This document shows positions 1-6,765 of a DNA stretch of 11,617 nt, one piece after another (the first letter of the stretch is position 1; each line of letters opens with the position of its first letter). A program made the position numbers and the translations under genes. Below the pieces are notes generated by a model that was given only the letters and a program-made list of their open reading frames with translations, did no database searches and was not told the origin of the DNA. Source of the DNA: Lachnospiraceae bacterium (lineage in GTDB: Bacteria; Bacillota; Clostridia; Lachnospirales; Lachnospiraceae); contig DPZM01000201.1 in the NCBI GenBank assembly GCA_003535955.1, positions 1-11,617 of the forward strand, in the 5' to 3' direction.

Positions 1-1
1 T

Positions 2-1699
2 ATGAAACTGAAAGCCAAGTTTATTACTTTATCGATCATTCCGGTTGCTGTATTGGCAATAATTACTTGCATTGTCACCTATGTCATGGTTGAAGAGAAG
101 ATGGCTGCGGAAGTATATGATGCACTTAAGGCAAGTGCTATTGCATGCCGTGACCGTATTGCCATGCAGGCGCCGGGGGATTACAGTGTTGAAGGCGATA
201 AGATGTTTAAGGGGATTTATAACATTACTGTGGATGAAGTGCCTTTTGACAACGTTAAGCAGATATCGGGTATCGATACCACTATCTTCTTCAACGACAC
301 GAGATTTGCCACGTCAGTAGTAGGGGCTGACGGCAAGAGGGCATTGGGAACCCAGGCATCGGCACCGATAGTCGAGACTGTTCTCAAAAAGGGACAGACA
401 CTTACATCCAACACAGCTAACGTTGCGGGAACACCCTATTTCGCTTATTATCTTCCACTCACACAACCCAGTGACGGCTCAATTTGCGGTATGGTATTCG
501 CAGGTAAGAGCCGTGCCAAGGTGCAGAGTGAAGTTATGGGGGTTGTTGGCGTTGTTATAGGAGTTGCGGTGGCGGTATGTATTCTGTGCGGTATCGTTTC
601 TTTCATTATCGCAGGAGGAACAGTAGGCGCGATAAAGAAGAGCATCGATGTTGTCGGCGAGATCTCATCCGGTAACCTTGCGGTTTCGGTTGACGAGAAG
701 ACGGCCAGTCGTTCGGATGAGGTCGGCGAACTGTGCAAGTATGTGGAAGAGCTTCGTACGAGACTGGCAGAGATCATTGGAAAGCTCAAGGAGGAATCAG
801 GGCATCTATACTCGTCCTCCAATAGACTGTATTCAACATCGCAGAATGCCAATGATGCGGTAGGTCAGGTAGAGAGAGCCGTCCATGAGATAGCAGACGG
901 AGCAACCAGTCAGGCTGATGAGACCCAGAAGGCCACTGAGAACGTAATCCTTATGGGCAATATGGTTGAAGAGACCAGCGCCCAGGTTGAAGAACTTCAG
1001 AAGAATGCTATTGAGATGCAGAAGTCATCCGAGCAGGCAAGTGCCATACTTAGTGAGCTTGCTGCCGTTAATCAGGAAACCGTTGATGCTATTGAGGTTA
1101 TTTCGCAGCAGACCAATACTACAAACGAGTCGGCACTTAAGATCAGGGATGCCACAAACCTTATCACAGAGATTGCGGACGAGACCAATCTCCTCTCCCT
1201 CAACGCCAGCATCGAGGCAGCCCGCGCAGGGGAACAGGGTCGTGGATTTGCGGTTGTTGCCGCACAGATCAGTAAACTGGCTGAGCAGTCCAACGAATCG
1301 GCACGTAAGATCGAAGAGATCATCACGTCGCTTATCGCTGATTCAACCAAGTCCGTTGAGACTATGAACCATGTACGTGACATCATGGAGAGGCAGAATG
1401 AGAATGTGCAGAAGACTGACGAAGCCTTCCAGATCGTTAAGGATGGTATTGACAGGTCTATGGATGGTGTTAAGTACATTGCAGATAAGACGACTCAGCT
1501 TGATAAGGCCAGGGTTAATGTTGTCGATGTTGTTCAGAACCTTACAGCTATCGCAGAAGAGAATGCTGCAGGCACCGAGGAAACCTCGGCATCGGCTACC
1601 GAGTTCGGCAACATGATCGGTGATATCGAGAGTGAGACTCAGGGTCTTAAAGATGCAGCTAACGTGATCGAAGAGAGCGTTGGGATATTCAAGCTGTAG
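2..1699 (+). CDS. Methyl-accepting chemotaxis protein with single-Cache sensor domain
   Basis: This is a transmembrane chemoreceptor that passes extracellular ligand binding to CheA/CheW. The 565-residue protein has a short basic start (MKLKAKF), TM1 at about residues 8-30 and an extracytoplasmic domain at 31-175. That domain carries the pattern GIDTTIFFNDTRFATSV, then DGKRALGTQAS and a GMVFAGKS end, which resembles sCache_3-type domains. TM2 is at about 180-204, HAMP at 205-260 and the cytoplasmic signalling helices at 261-565. The hairpin tip is clear at about 390-420 (ETNLLSLNASIEAARAGEQG, then RGFAVVA). Likely methylation stretches lie near 300-314 (TSQADETQ) and 517-534 (AEENAAGTEETSAS). 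There is no C-terminal CheR-tethering pentapeptide; it ends GIFKL. The ligand cannot be told. Only one base precedes the ATG, so its ribosome binding site is outside the window, but the N-terminus looks complete. A terminator follows 50 nt downstream. Confidence 0.95.
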   Translation: MKLKAKFITLSIIPVAVLAIITCIVTYVMVEEKMAAEVYDALKASAIACRDRIAMQAPGDYSVEGDKMFKGIYNITVDEVPFDNVKQISGIDTTIFFNDTRFATSVVGADGKRALGTQASAPIVETVLKKGQTLTSNTANVAGTPYFAYYLPLTQPSDGSICGMVFAGKSRAKVQSEVMGVVGVVIGVAVAVCILCGIVSFIIAGGTVGAIKKSIDVVGEISSGNLAVSVDEKTASRSDEVGELCKYVEELRTRLAEIIGKLKEESGHLYSSSNRLYSTSQNANDAVGQVERAVHEIADGATSQADETQKATENVILMGNMVEETSAQVEELQKNAIEMQKSSEQASAILSELAAVNQETVDAIEVISQQTNTTNESALKIRDATNLITEIADETNLLSLNASIEAARAGEQGRGFAVVAAQISKLAEQSNESARKIEEIITSLIADSTKSVETMNHVRDIMERQNENVQKTDEAFQIVKDGIDRSMDGVKYIADKTTQLDKARVNVVDVVQNLTAIAEENAAGTEETSASATEFGNMIGDIESETQGLKDAANVIEESVGIFKL

Positions 1700-1717
1700 G
1701 AATGTGAAAATTTTATG

Positions 1718-1740
1718 TAAAGTTGCACAATAAAGATGCA
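1718..1740 (+). promoter_or_regulatory. Candidate operator: direct repeat TAAAG[T/A]TGCA, 13-bp period
   Basis: TAAAGTTGCA (1718-1727) and TAAAGATGCA (1731-1740) match at 9 of 10 positions. The first copy overlaps the -35 hexamer of the proposed operon promoter; the second lies between -35 and -10. Just upstream, TGAAAA (1705-1710), five bases, then TGTAAA (1716-1721) resembles the WalR-type box (TGTWAH-N5-TGTWAH) with one mismatch. Direct repeats suit an OmpR-family regulator such as the one encoded at 2418, so autoregulation is a reasonable inference. A period of 13 is longer than the usual 10-11 bp, so binding by another factor, or chance, remains possible. Confidence 0.4.
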
Positions 1741-1752
1741 ATAGGCTATAAT
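1723..1752 (+). promoter_or_regulatory. Sigma-A-like promoter of the envelope operon
   Basis: TTGCAC (1723-1728) and a perfect TATAAT (1747-1752) are separated by 18 bases, close to the sigma-A consensus. The expected transcript start is near 1759, which leaves a leader of about 70 nt before the first gene of the block. The -10 box sits inside the left arm of the terminator hairpin of the preceding chemoreceptor gene. A transcript starting here keeps only about six base pairs of that hairpin at its 5' end. Confidence 0.6.
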
Positions 1753-1788
1753 ATAAGGGAAGCGGACTTTCGCTTCCCTTATATTTTG
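1750..1788 (+). terminator. Intrinsic terminator of the chemoreceptor gene
   Basis: A perfect 15-bp stem (1750-1764 with 1771-1785) has a 6-base loop (GACTTT) and is followed by a short T run. The stem is strong but the T tract is only about four bases long, then GTAATTATT. It lies 50 nt after the MCP stop codon and separates that gene from the downstream operon. Confidence 0.8.
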
Positions 1789-1830
1789 TAATTATTCCGA
1801 ATGGTTAGCATTTTTATTCGTTAGGAGTGT

Positions 1831-2406
1831 ATGATGGAAGAGGATAACGGCAGAAATGTCGACGGCTTTGTTTTTGCGGACAGGGAAAACGGCAGTATAG
1901 CCAGGGAAGAAATACAGCGGATCAACTATATTTCATCAAAAATAAATAAGGATAATCCTGAGGCGATCCTGTCTGTATACAATAAGATGATAGAGAGCAA
2001 TACCTTTTTTACTCCGGTGGGACTTGAGTATTTAAGACAGTTACAGGCATATCTTTATAAAAGAACCGAGATCGATGATACGAGAATACAGGATATTCCG
2101 GTGCTGGTATCGTATGTAGATATCCATAATCAATATAATGATAAGAAAGATATCGAACGGGAAGAGAGGGCACGCCGGAGGAGAAGGGTTAAAACATTTA
2201 AGCAGGAGTATAAGATGTCGTTGATTGTCAATCTTGTTCTTATTCTTATGATCATAGCCATGTTCATTATAGTGCTGAAGTCGGATACACCTAACATGAT
2301 CAACTATGAGAACGCTATTACAAACAGATACGCTTCCTGGGAACAGGAGCTTACAGAACGGGAATCCAAGGTACGCGAGAAGGAAGCGGAACTTGGCATT
2401 GAGTAG
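1831..2406 (+). CDS. Uncharacterised single-pass membrane protein, first gene of envelope operon
   Basis: I do not recognise a named family for this 191-residue protein. Residues 1-128 are a hydrophilic, probably cytoplasmic domain; the stretch NPEAILSVYNKMIESNTFF and then GLEYLRQLQAYLYKRTEID looks helical and conserved in style. A basic cluster (RARRRRRVK, about 113-121) precedes one membrane helix at about 130-149, as expected for a cytoplasmic N-terminus. The short C-terminal part (150-191) is probably outside the cell and ends in a charged coiled-coil-like segment (ERESKVREKEAELG). AGGAG at 1823-1827 is 3 nt from the ATG at 1831 and 6 nt from the in-frame ATG at 1834, so the second Met may be the true start. 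The response regulator gene begins 11 nt after the stop. A role in the same signalling module, for example as accessory protein to the kinase, is inference only. Confidence 0.85.
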   Translation: MMEEDNGRNVDGFVFADRENGSIAREEIQRINYISSKINKDNPEAILSVYNKMIESNTFFTPVGLEYLRQLQAYLYKRTEIDDTRIQDIPVLVSYVDIHNQYNDKKDIEREERARRRRRVKTFKQEYKMSLIVNLVLILMIIAMFIIVLKSDTPNMINYENAITNRYASWEQELTERESKVREKEAELGIE

Positions 2407-2417
2407 AGGAGATAAAT

Positions 2418-3092
2418 ATGGACAGAATCAAGATACTGGTTGCTGATGACGAGGCCAGGATGCGTAAGCTGGTAAAGGATTTCCTGAATAAAGAGGGATA
2501 TGAAGTTATGGAAGCTGCTGACGGAAACGAGGCGCTTGACCGTTTCTATGATGATAATGGGATATCCCTTATCATCCTGGATGTCATGATGCCGGGACCT
2601 GACGGATATGAAGTATGTAAGGAGATAAGATCCCAGTCTGATGTTCCCATAATCATGCTCACAGCCAAGGGGGAGGAGCGTGATGAGCTTCAGGGCTTTA
2701 ACACGGGAGCGGATGAGTATATCAGCAAGCCCTTCAGCCCCAAGATACTTGTTGCAAGGGTCAATGCCCTTCTCAGAAGGAGCAATAAGCTCGAAGCCGA
2801 CGAAAGGATAGAGGCAGGCGGTATAGTTCTTGACAAGATCGCCCATACGGTTACCATCGACGGGACACCTGTGGAACTGTCATTTAAGGAATTTGAACTG
2901 CTTACATATTTTATGGAGAATCAGTCGGTAGCCCTCTCGAGGGAGAAGATACTCAACAATGTCTGGAACTATGATTATTTCGGGGATGCCAGAACTATAG
3001 ATACGCATGTCAAGAAGCTCCGGTCAAAAATAGGTGAAAAGGGAGACTACATAAAGACCATTTGGGGAATGGGCTATAAATTCGAGGTTTAA
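2418..3092 (+). CDS. OmpR/PhoB-family response regulator
   Basis: This is a DNA-binding response regulator that takes phosphate from a sensor kinase, very likely the one encoded at 4503. The receiver domain spans about 1-120, with the acidic pocket D10/D11, phosphoacceptor D55 (LIILDVMMPGPDG), T82 and K104 (SKPFSP). The winged-helix effector domain spans about 130-224, with the recognition region DARTIDTHVKKLRSKIG and the usual end YIKTIWGMGYKFEV. At 224 residues it has normal family length and all key residues. AGGAG at 2407-2411 sits 6 nt before the ATG and overlaps the end of the previous gene, suggesting translational coupling. Unusually, its kinase is not the next gene: a secreted hydrolase-like gene lies between them. 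Targets are unknown. Autoregulation through the repeats at 1718-1740 is possible, and a WalR-like role in cell-wall control fits the neighbours but is not shown. Confidence 0.95.
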   Translation: MDRIKILVADDEARMRKLVKDFLNKEGYEVMEAADGNEALDRFYDDNGISLIILDVMMPGPDGYEVCKEIRSQSDVPIIMLTAKGEERDELQGFNTGADEYISKPFSPKILVARVNALLRRSNKLEADERIEAGGIVLDKIAHTVTIDGTPVELSFKEFELLTYFMENQSVALSREKILNNVWNYDYFGDARTIDTHVKKLRSKIGEKGDYIKTIWGMGYKFEV

Positions 3093-3102
3093 GGGGATAA
3101 AT

Positions 3103-4500
3103 ATGAAAAAAAACATGATAAGGGGAATGTCTGTTTTTGCAGCGGCGGCGATGATCATAACCGCGCTGTATGTGCCTTGTCTTGCAGATCCGTACAGTGA
3201 ACAGCTTACAAATATGCAGCGGCAGGAGGCGGCAACTCAGGAGACGATCAGTAATCTCGAGAAGCAGACGCAGGAAACCAGACAGTCTATAGAACTGCTT
3301 AAGGAGCAGAAGAAAAGTACCGAGGAGAATGTAAACAATCTTAAGGATCAGAGCGAATCACTTAAGGATCAGATCGAGGATTATTCGGAACAGCTCAATG
3401 ACCTTGACGGTGAGATAGGACAGGCCGAAGAGGCTATGACGGAGGTTTCCGCACAGATCGTTGAACTGAATAAGCAGCTTGCGGATATAAGAAAACAGAT
3501 AGAGGACAGGAAGCTCCTGCTTAAGCATCGTATGAAGAGCGTCTATGAGAAGGGAGGCTCAAAGGGGATGCTGGCTGAGATAGTCTCGGGAGGTTCCGCG
3601 CGCGCGGTCCTTAACCGTTATGTATACATGGATGCCATGATCACATATGATAAGCAGAAGATCGTTGAATGTCAGAACCTTGAGAAGGATCTTGAGAAGA
3701 CAGCTGCAATGGTATCCCAGAAGGAAGCCGAGATAAATGCATATCAGGATGGCCTGGATAAGAAGTATTCCGAACTCAGCAACCTCAACGCTCAGGCTCG
3801 GGGGATGCTGGATTCGACAAATAACTCCATAAATGCCGAAGCCGGTAAGATAGCAAGTTATGACGCTAAATTGCAGGCACTTGACCAAACCATGAAGAAC
3901 TTAGAGTCACAGGTTGCCGCAGCTCAGGCCGAACTGGCCAGGCAGATCGCCGAACGTCTGGCCCTTAAGAAAGAAGATACATCCGGATCATATGCAGCCT
4001 CTGCATCGGAACTTGAGTGGCTCGCTGCCACGATCCAGGCCGAAGCAGGCGGTGAATCATATACAGGCAAGCTGGCAGTCGGTTCGGTCATAATGAACAG
4101 GGTAAAGAGTTCCGCATTCCCGAACACTGTTACAGCCGTAATTACCCAGAACATGCAGTTTGCCTCATACAGGTCAGGTAAAGTTGAATTTATAATATCC
4201 CAGGGGGCTAATTCCACTTGTGTCAAAGCAGCTCAGGAAGTATTGTCCGGAGCCAGGGTTGGTGATTATCTCTTCTTTATGACAAAGAAATGGGCTGATA
4301 ATTACAGGATAGCCGAATACGATATGATAGGAAACCATGCCTTCTTCTACAGGTGGGTTGTTAAGGAGCCCGAACCGGAGCCTGAGCAAAATGAAGCAAA
4401 TCCCGAGCAGCCGCCGGCTGAAGAAGACGGAGCACCTGAAGAGGAAGTTCCTTATGAAGAGGAAGAAGATCAGGAATCCGATGATGAAGATGGAGAATAA
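3103..4500 (+). CDS. Secreted PcsB/CwlO-type coiled-coil protein with SleB-like hydrolase domain and acidic tail
   Basis: This is a probable cell-wall hydrolase acting outside the membrane. A signal peptide covers about 1-28 (cleavage likely at CLA|D). A long coiled coil at about 30-290 is broken near 141-180 by a segment (MKSVYEKGGSKGMLAEIVS, then RAVLNRYVYMDAM) typical of PcsB/CwlO/EnvC-type N-terminal domains, which in other bacteria dock to FtsEX. Residues about 303-420 match the SleB/CwlJ-type Hydrolase_2 fold: WLAATIQAEAGGES, GKLAVGSVIMNRV, FPNTVTAVI, QFASY. E314 is the likely catalytic glutamate. The last 45 residues are almost all Glu, Asp and Pro. In sporeformers SleB cleaves germinating-spore cortex; the coiled-coil fusion and the operon here suggest a growth or division role instead. 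AAGGGG at 3091-3096 gives 6-nt spacing. The kinase gene starts 2 nt after the stop. Enzyme activity is inferred from motifs. Confidence 0.9.
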   Translation: MKKNMIRGMSVFAAAAMIITALYVPCLADPYSEQLTNMQRQEAATQETISNLEKQTQETRQSIELLKEQKKSTEENVNNLKDQSESLKDQIEDYSEQLNDLDGEIGQAEEAMTEVSAQIVELNKQLADIRKQIEDRKLLLKHRMKSVYEKGGSKGMLAEIVSGGSARAVLNRYVYMDAMITYDKQKIVECQNLEKDLEKTAAMVSQKEAEINAYQDGLDKKYSELSNLNAQARGMLDSTNNSINAEAGKIASYDAKLQALDQTMKNLESQVAAAQAELARQIAERLALKKEDTSGSYAASASELEWLAATIQAEAGGESYTGKLAVGSVIMNRVKSSAFPNTVTAVITQNMQFASYRSGKVEFIISQGANSTCVKAAQEVLSGARVGDYLFFMTKKWADNYRIAEYDMIGNHAFFYRWVVKEPEPEPEQNEANPEQPPAEEDGAPEEEVPYEEEEDQESDDEDGE

Positions 4501-4502
4501 AG

Positions 4503-5966
4503 ATGAAACATTCGATCAGGCTGCAGTTCATGCTCTTGTTCTCGACAGCCATGGTAAGTATGATCCTATTATGTATACTCGCAAACAGTCTTCTGCTCGG
4601 GCCCTTTTACACCAAACAAAAGGAGAAGGTCCTTAAGGAGGCTTACAAGCTCATAGACGGATATTCTTCAAAAGGAGGGCTTGATACCGAAGAATTCACT
4701 GTCGGTCTTGATCAGGTAGCGGCAAGGTATAACCTGGACATCCTGGTTCTGGATGCAGACACCAATACAATACGTTCGACGGTTAACGATCCCCGTTACC
4801 TTACCGACAGACTATTGGGGTATATTTTTTCGAGCAAACAGGCGGATGAGATAATCTATAAGAATGATTCTTATACCGTTCAGAAGAGCATGGATCCCAG
4901 AATGCATACCGAGTATATAGAATTGTGGGGCACACTCACGGATAATCAGATTGTGCTTATGAGGAGCCCCATTGAGTCCATACAGACAAGTGCTCATGTC
5001 GCCAACAGGCTTCTTCTCTACGTCGGTATTGTGGTCCTTTTACTTGGACTTGTGGTCAATCTTATACTGTCCCGCAAGGTAACGGATCCGATAAGAGAAC
5101 TTGTCAATATTTCCGAGAAGATGAGTCAGCTTGATTTTGACGTCAAATACAGGGGCGGCGGGGATAATGAGATAGACCTGCTGGGCTGTCATATGAACAG
5201 GCTTTCGTCGACTCTTGAGAAGACGATCAGTGAATTGAAGACGGCCAATAACAACCTGCAGGGTGAACTTAATAAGAAGGCTGAGATAGATGAGATGCGC
5301 AAGGATTTCATCTCAAATGTATCCCATGAGCTCAAAACACCCATAGCTCTTATACAGGGGTATTCGGAAGGATTAAAGGACTGTGTCAATTCGGATGAGG
5401 AGAGCAGGGACTACTACTGTGATGTTATAATAGATGAAGCCGGCAGGATGAACAAACTGGTTAAAAACCTGCTGGAGCTTAACCAGCTTGAATTTGGCAA
5501 TGAGAATGTATCCATGGAGCGGTTCGACATCGCAGAGTTGTTAAGTAATTGTATTAAGGCCAATGATATCCTGATCCGTCAGAATGAAATAACCGTAAAC
5601 CTTGTTAGCGATCGGCCTGTTTTTGTCTGGTCCGATGAATTTAAGGTTGAGCAGGTTGTTAACAATTATCTGTCAAATGCTATCCACTATTGCGGTAATG
5701 AGAAGCACATTGAAGTCAGGGTGATCCGTAAAGAAGATGTTGTAAGGATCAGTGTCTTTAATTCGGGAGATCCGATCCCGGATGACGCCCTGCCGCATCT
5801 TTGGACTAAATTTTTTAAGGTGGACAAGGCCAGAACCCGTGAATACGGCGGAAGCGGGATCGGCTTATCAATTGTCAAGGCGGTCATGGAATCGCTCAAC
5901 CATGATTACGGAGTCATAAATCATACAAACGGAGTCGAATTCTGGTTTGAATTGGATGGAAGATAA
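4503..5966 (+). CDS. Membrane sensor histidine kinase
   Basis: This is the sensor kinase likely paired with the response regulator at 2418. It has TM1 at about 10-33, an extracytoplasmic sensor region at 34-166, TM2 at about 168-190 and HAMP at about 191-243. A short coiled coil leads to HisKA with the H-box SNVSHELKTP (phospho-accepting H275) and then HATPase_c. The N-box is VVNNYLSNAIHY (N388, N392), and the G2 box is GGSGIGLSIVKAV at about 449-461. In the G1 box the usual DxG is NSG (N420), a substitution seen in some Gram-positive kinases. There is no PAS domain between HAMP and HisKA, unlike WalK. GGAGA at 4492-4496 lies inside the last codons of the upstream hydrolase gene, so the two are probably translationally coupled. 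The sensed signal is unknown; cell-wall state or the neighbouring secreted proteins are inferences. Confidence 0.95.
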   Translation: MKHSIRLQFMLLFSTAMVSMILLCILANSLLLGPFYTKQKEKVLKEAYKLIDGYSSKGGLDTEEFTVGLDQVAARYNLDILVLDADTNTIRSTVNDPRYLTDRLLGYIFSSKQADEIIYKNDSYTVQKSMDPRMHTEYIELWGTLTDNQIVLMRSPIESIQTSAHVANRLLLYVGIVVLLLGLVVNLILSRKVTDPIRELVNISEKMSQLDFDVKYRGGGDNEIDLLGCHMNRLSSTLEKTISELKTANNNLQGELNKKAEIDEMRKDFISNVSHELKTPIALIQGYSEGLKDCVNSDEESRDYYCDVIIDEAGRMNKLVKNLLELNQLEFGNENVSMERFDIAELLSNCIKANDILIRQNEITVNLVSDRPVFVWSDEFKVEQVVNNYLSNAIHYCGNEKHIEVRVIRKEDVVRISVFNSGDPIPDDALPHLWTKFFKVDKARTREYGGSGIGLSIVKAVMESLNHDYGVINHTNGVEFWFELDGR

Positions 5967-5975
5967 GAGGGAAAA

Positions 5976-6746
5976 ATGAAGAAAAGAGCAAAGATACTTG
6001 TATATGGATTATTGACAACGGTAATGCTGTCAATGCTTTCAGGCTGCGGCCTTATAGAGTCAACCGGGCTCAGCGATGAGGAGGATGAGCTTGTAGCCGA
6101 ATACGCTGCGGGTGTGATCATGAGATACAGTGCGGATAAGAAGGGCGGATTGGGTGATCTTAAGCCTACTCCGGAACCCATCCCCTGGGTCGATCCGGCC
6201 TCGGTGACACCTGCTGAGGCCCCACAGGAGGAAGAGGATGATACGGAAGAAGAGATACCCATGGAAGAGGTGGAAGAACGCGCAGATGACTCCGCTGCAG
6301 CCGGGACTCAGGGATTTAACGGTAACAATCTGGCTGCGGCAATAGGAGTTGACGGGTTTGATATTACGTATCAGGGATATGAAACGGTGGATGTATATCC
6401 CGAAAGCTCAGGAGATGACCTGTCTTTCTCTATGCAGTCGACACCCGGCCATAAGCTGCTGGTTGTACATCTTGATGTTATGAATAATGATCCGCAGGAG
6501 AAGCAGTGCGATGTTTTGTCCTGTAATGTTAAATTCAGGGTACTTATCAATGAAACCCAAAGAGTTAATGAGCAGATGACCATCCTGCTTAATGATCTTA
6601 AGTCATATAACGAAACAGTACCGGCGAATTCTTCCGTTGACACCGTTTTGGTCTTTGAAGTTGAGGATCAGGTTGCCGAAAATATCAACAGTCTGTCTCT
6701 TGTTGCGGTAACTGCCGCAGGAGAATCGACATTTTCCCTCAAATAG
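5976..6746 (+). CDS. Lipoprotein with acidic linker and Ig-like (DUF4352-like) domain
   Basis: This is a surface lipoprotein anchored on the outer face of the membrane. The signal peptide ends in the lipobox LSGC, with C24 as the lipidated residue. Residues about 32-52 (LSDEEDELVAEYAAGVIMRY) form a short predicted helix. A Pro/Glu/Asp-rich linker spans about 63-107 (EEEDDTEEEIPMEEVEE). The C-terminal region, about 117-256, has the beta-rich layout of DUF4352-like domains: GHKLLVVHLDVMNND in the middle, then a late segment SSVDTVLVFEVED. This places it among proteins of largely unknown function, possibly ligand- or peptidoglycan-binding. The family match is from pattern memory and is moderate. 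The AAGAGGG ribosome site overlaps the kinase stop codon. Its position directly after the kinase makes it a candidate sensory partner, which is inference. Confidence 0.88.
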   Translation: MKKRAKILVYGLLTTVMLSMLSGCGLIESTGLSDEEDELVAEYAAGVIMRYSADKKGGLGDLKPTPEPIPWVDPASVTPAEAPQEEEDDTEEEIPMEEVEERADDSAAAGTQGFNGNNLAAAIGVDGFDITYQGYETVDVYPESSGDDLSFSMQSTPGHKLLVVHLDVMNNDPQEKQCDVLSCNVKFRVLINETQRVNEQMTILLNDLKSYNETVPANSSVDTVLVFEVEDQVAENINSLSLVAVTAAGESTFSLK

Positions 6747-6765
6747 AAGAATCAGGTGGTATTAA

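Noticed and set aside
3169..3190. Lipoprotein signal in the hydrolase-like protein (Cys26)
   Set aside because: The residues before the Cys are YVP, which do not form a lipobox; a standard signal-peptidase site after CLA fits better.
3103..4500. Spore germination cortex-lytic enzyme SleB
   Set aside because: Only the catalytic domain is SleB-like. The long coiled coil, the acidic tail and the two-component operon context argue against calling it sleB.
2418..5966. Naming the regulator and kinase walR/walK
   Set aside because: The kinase lacks the PAS domain expected for WalK, and the usual WalR neighbours (walH, walI, walJ types) are absent. The WalR-like box upstream is only a one-mismatch resemblance.
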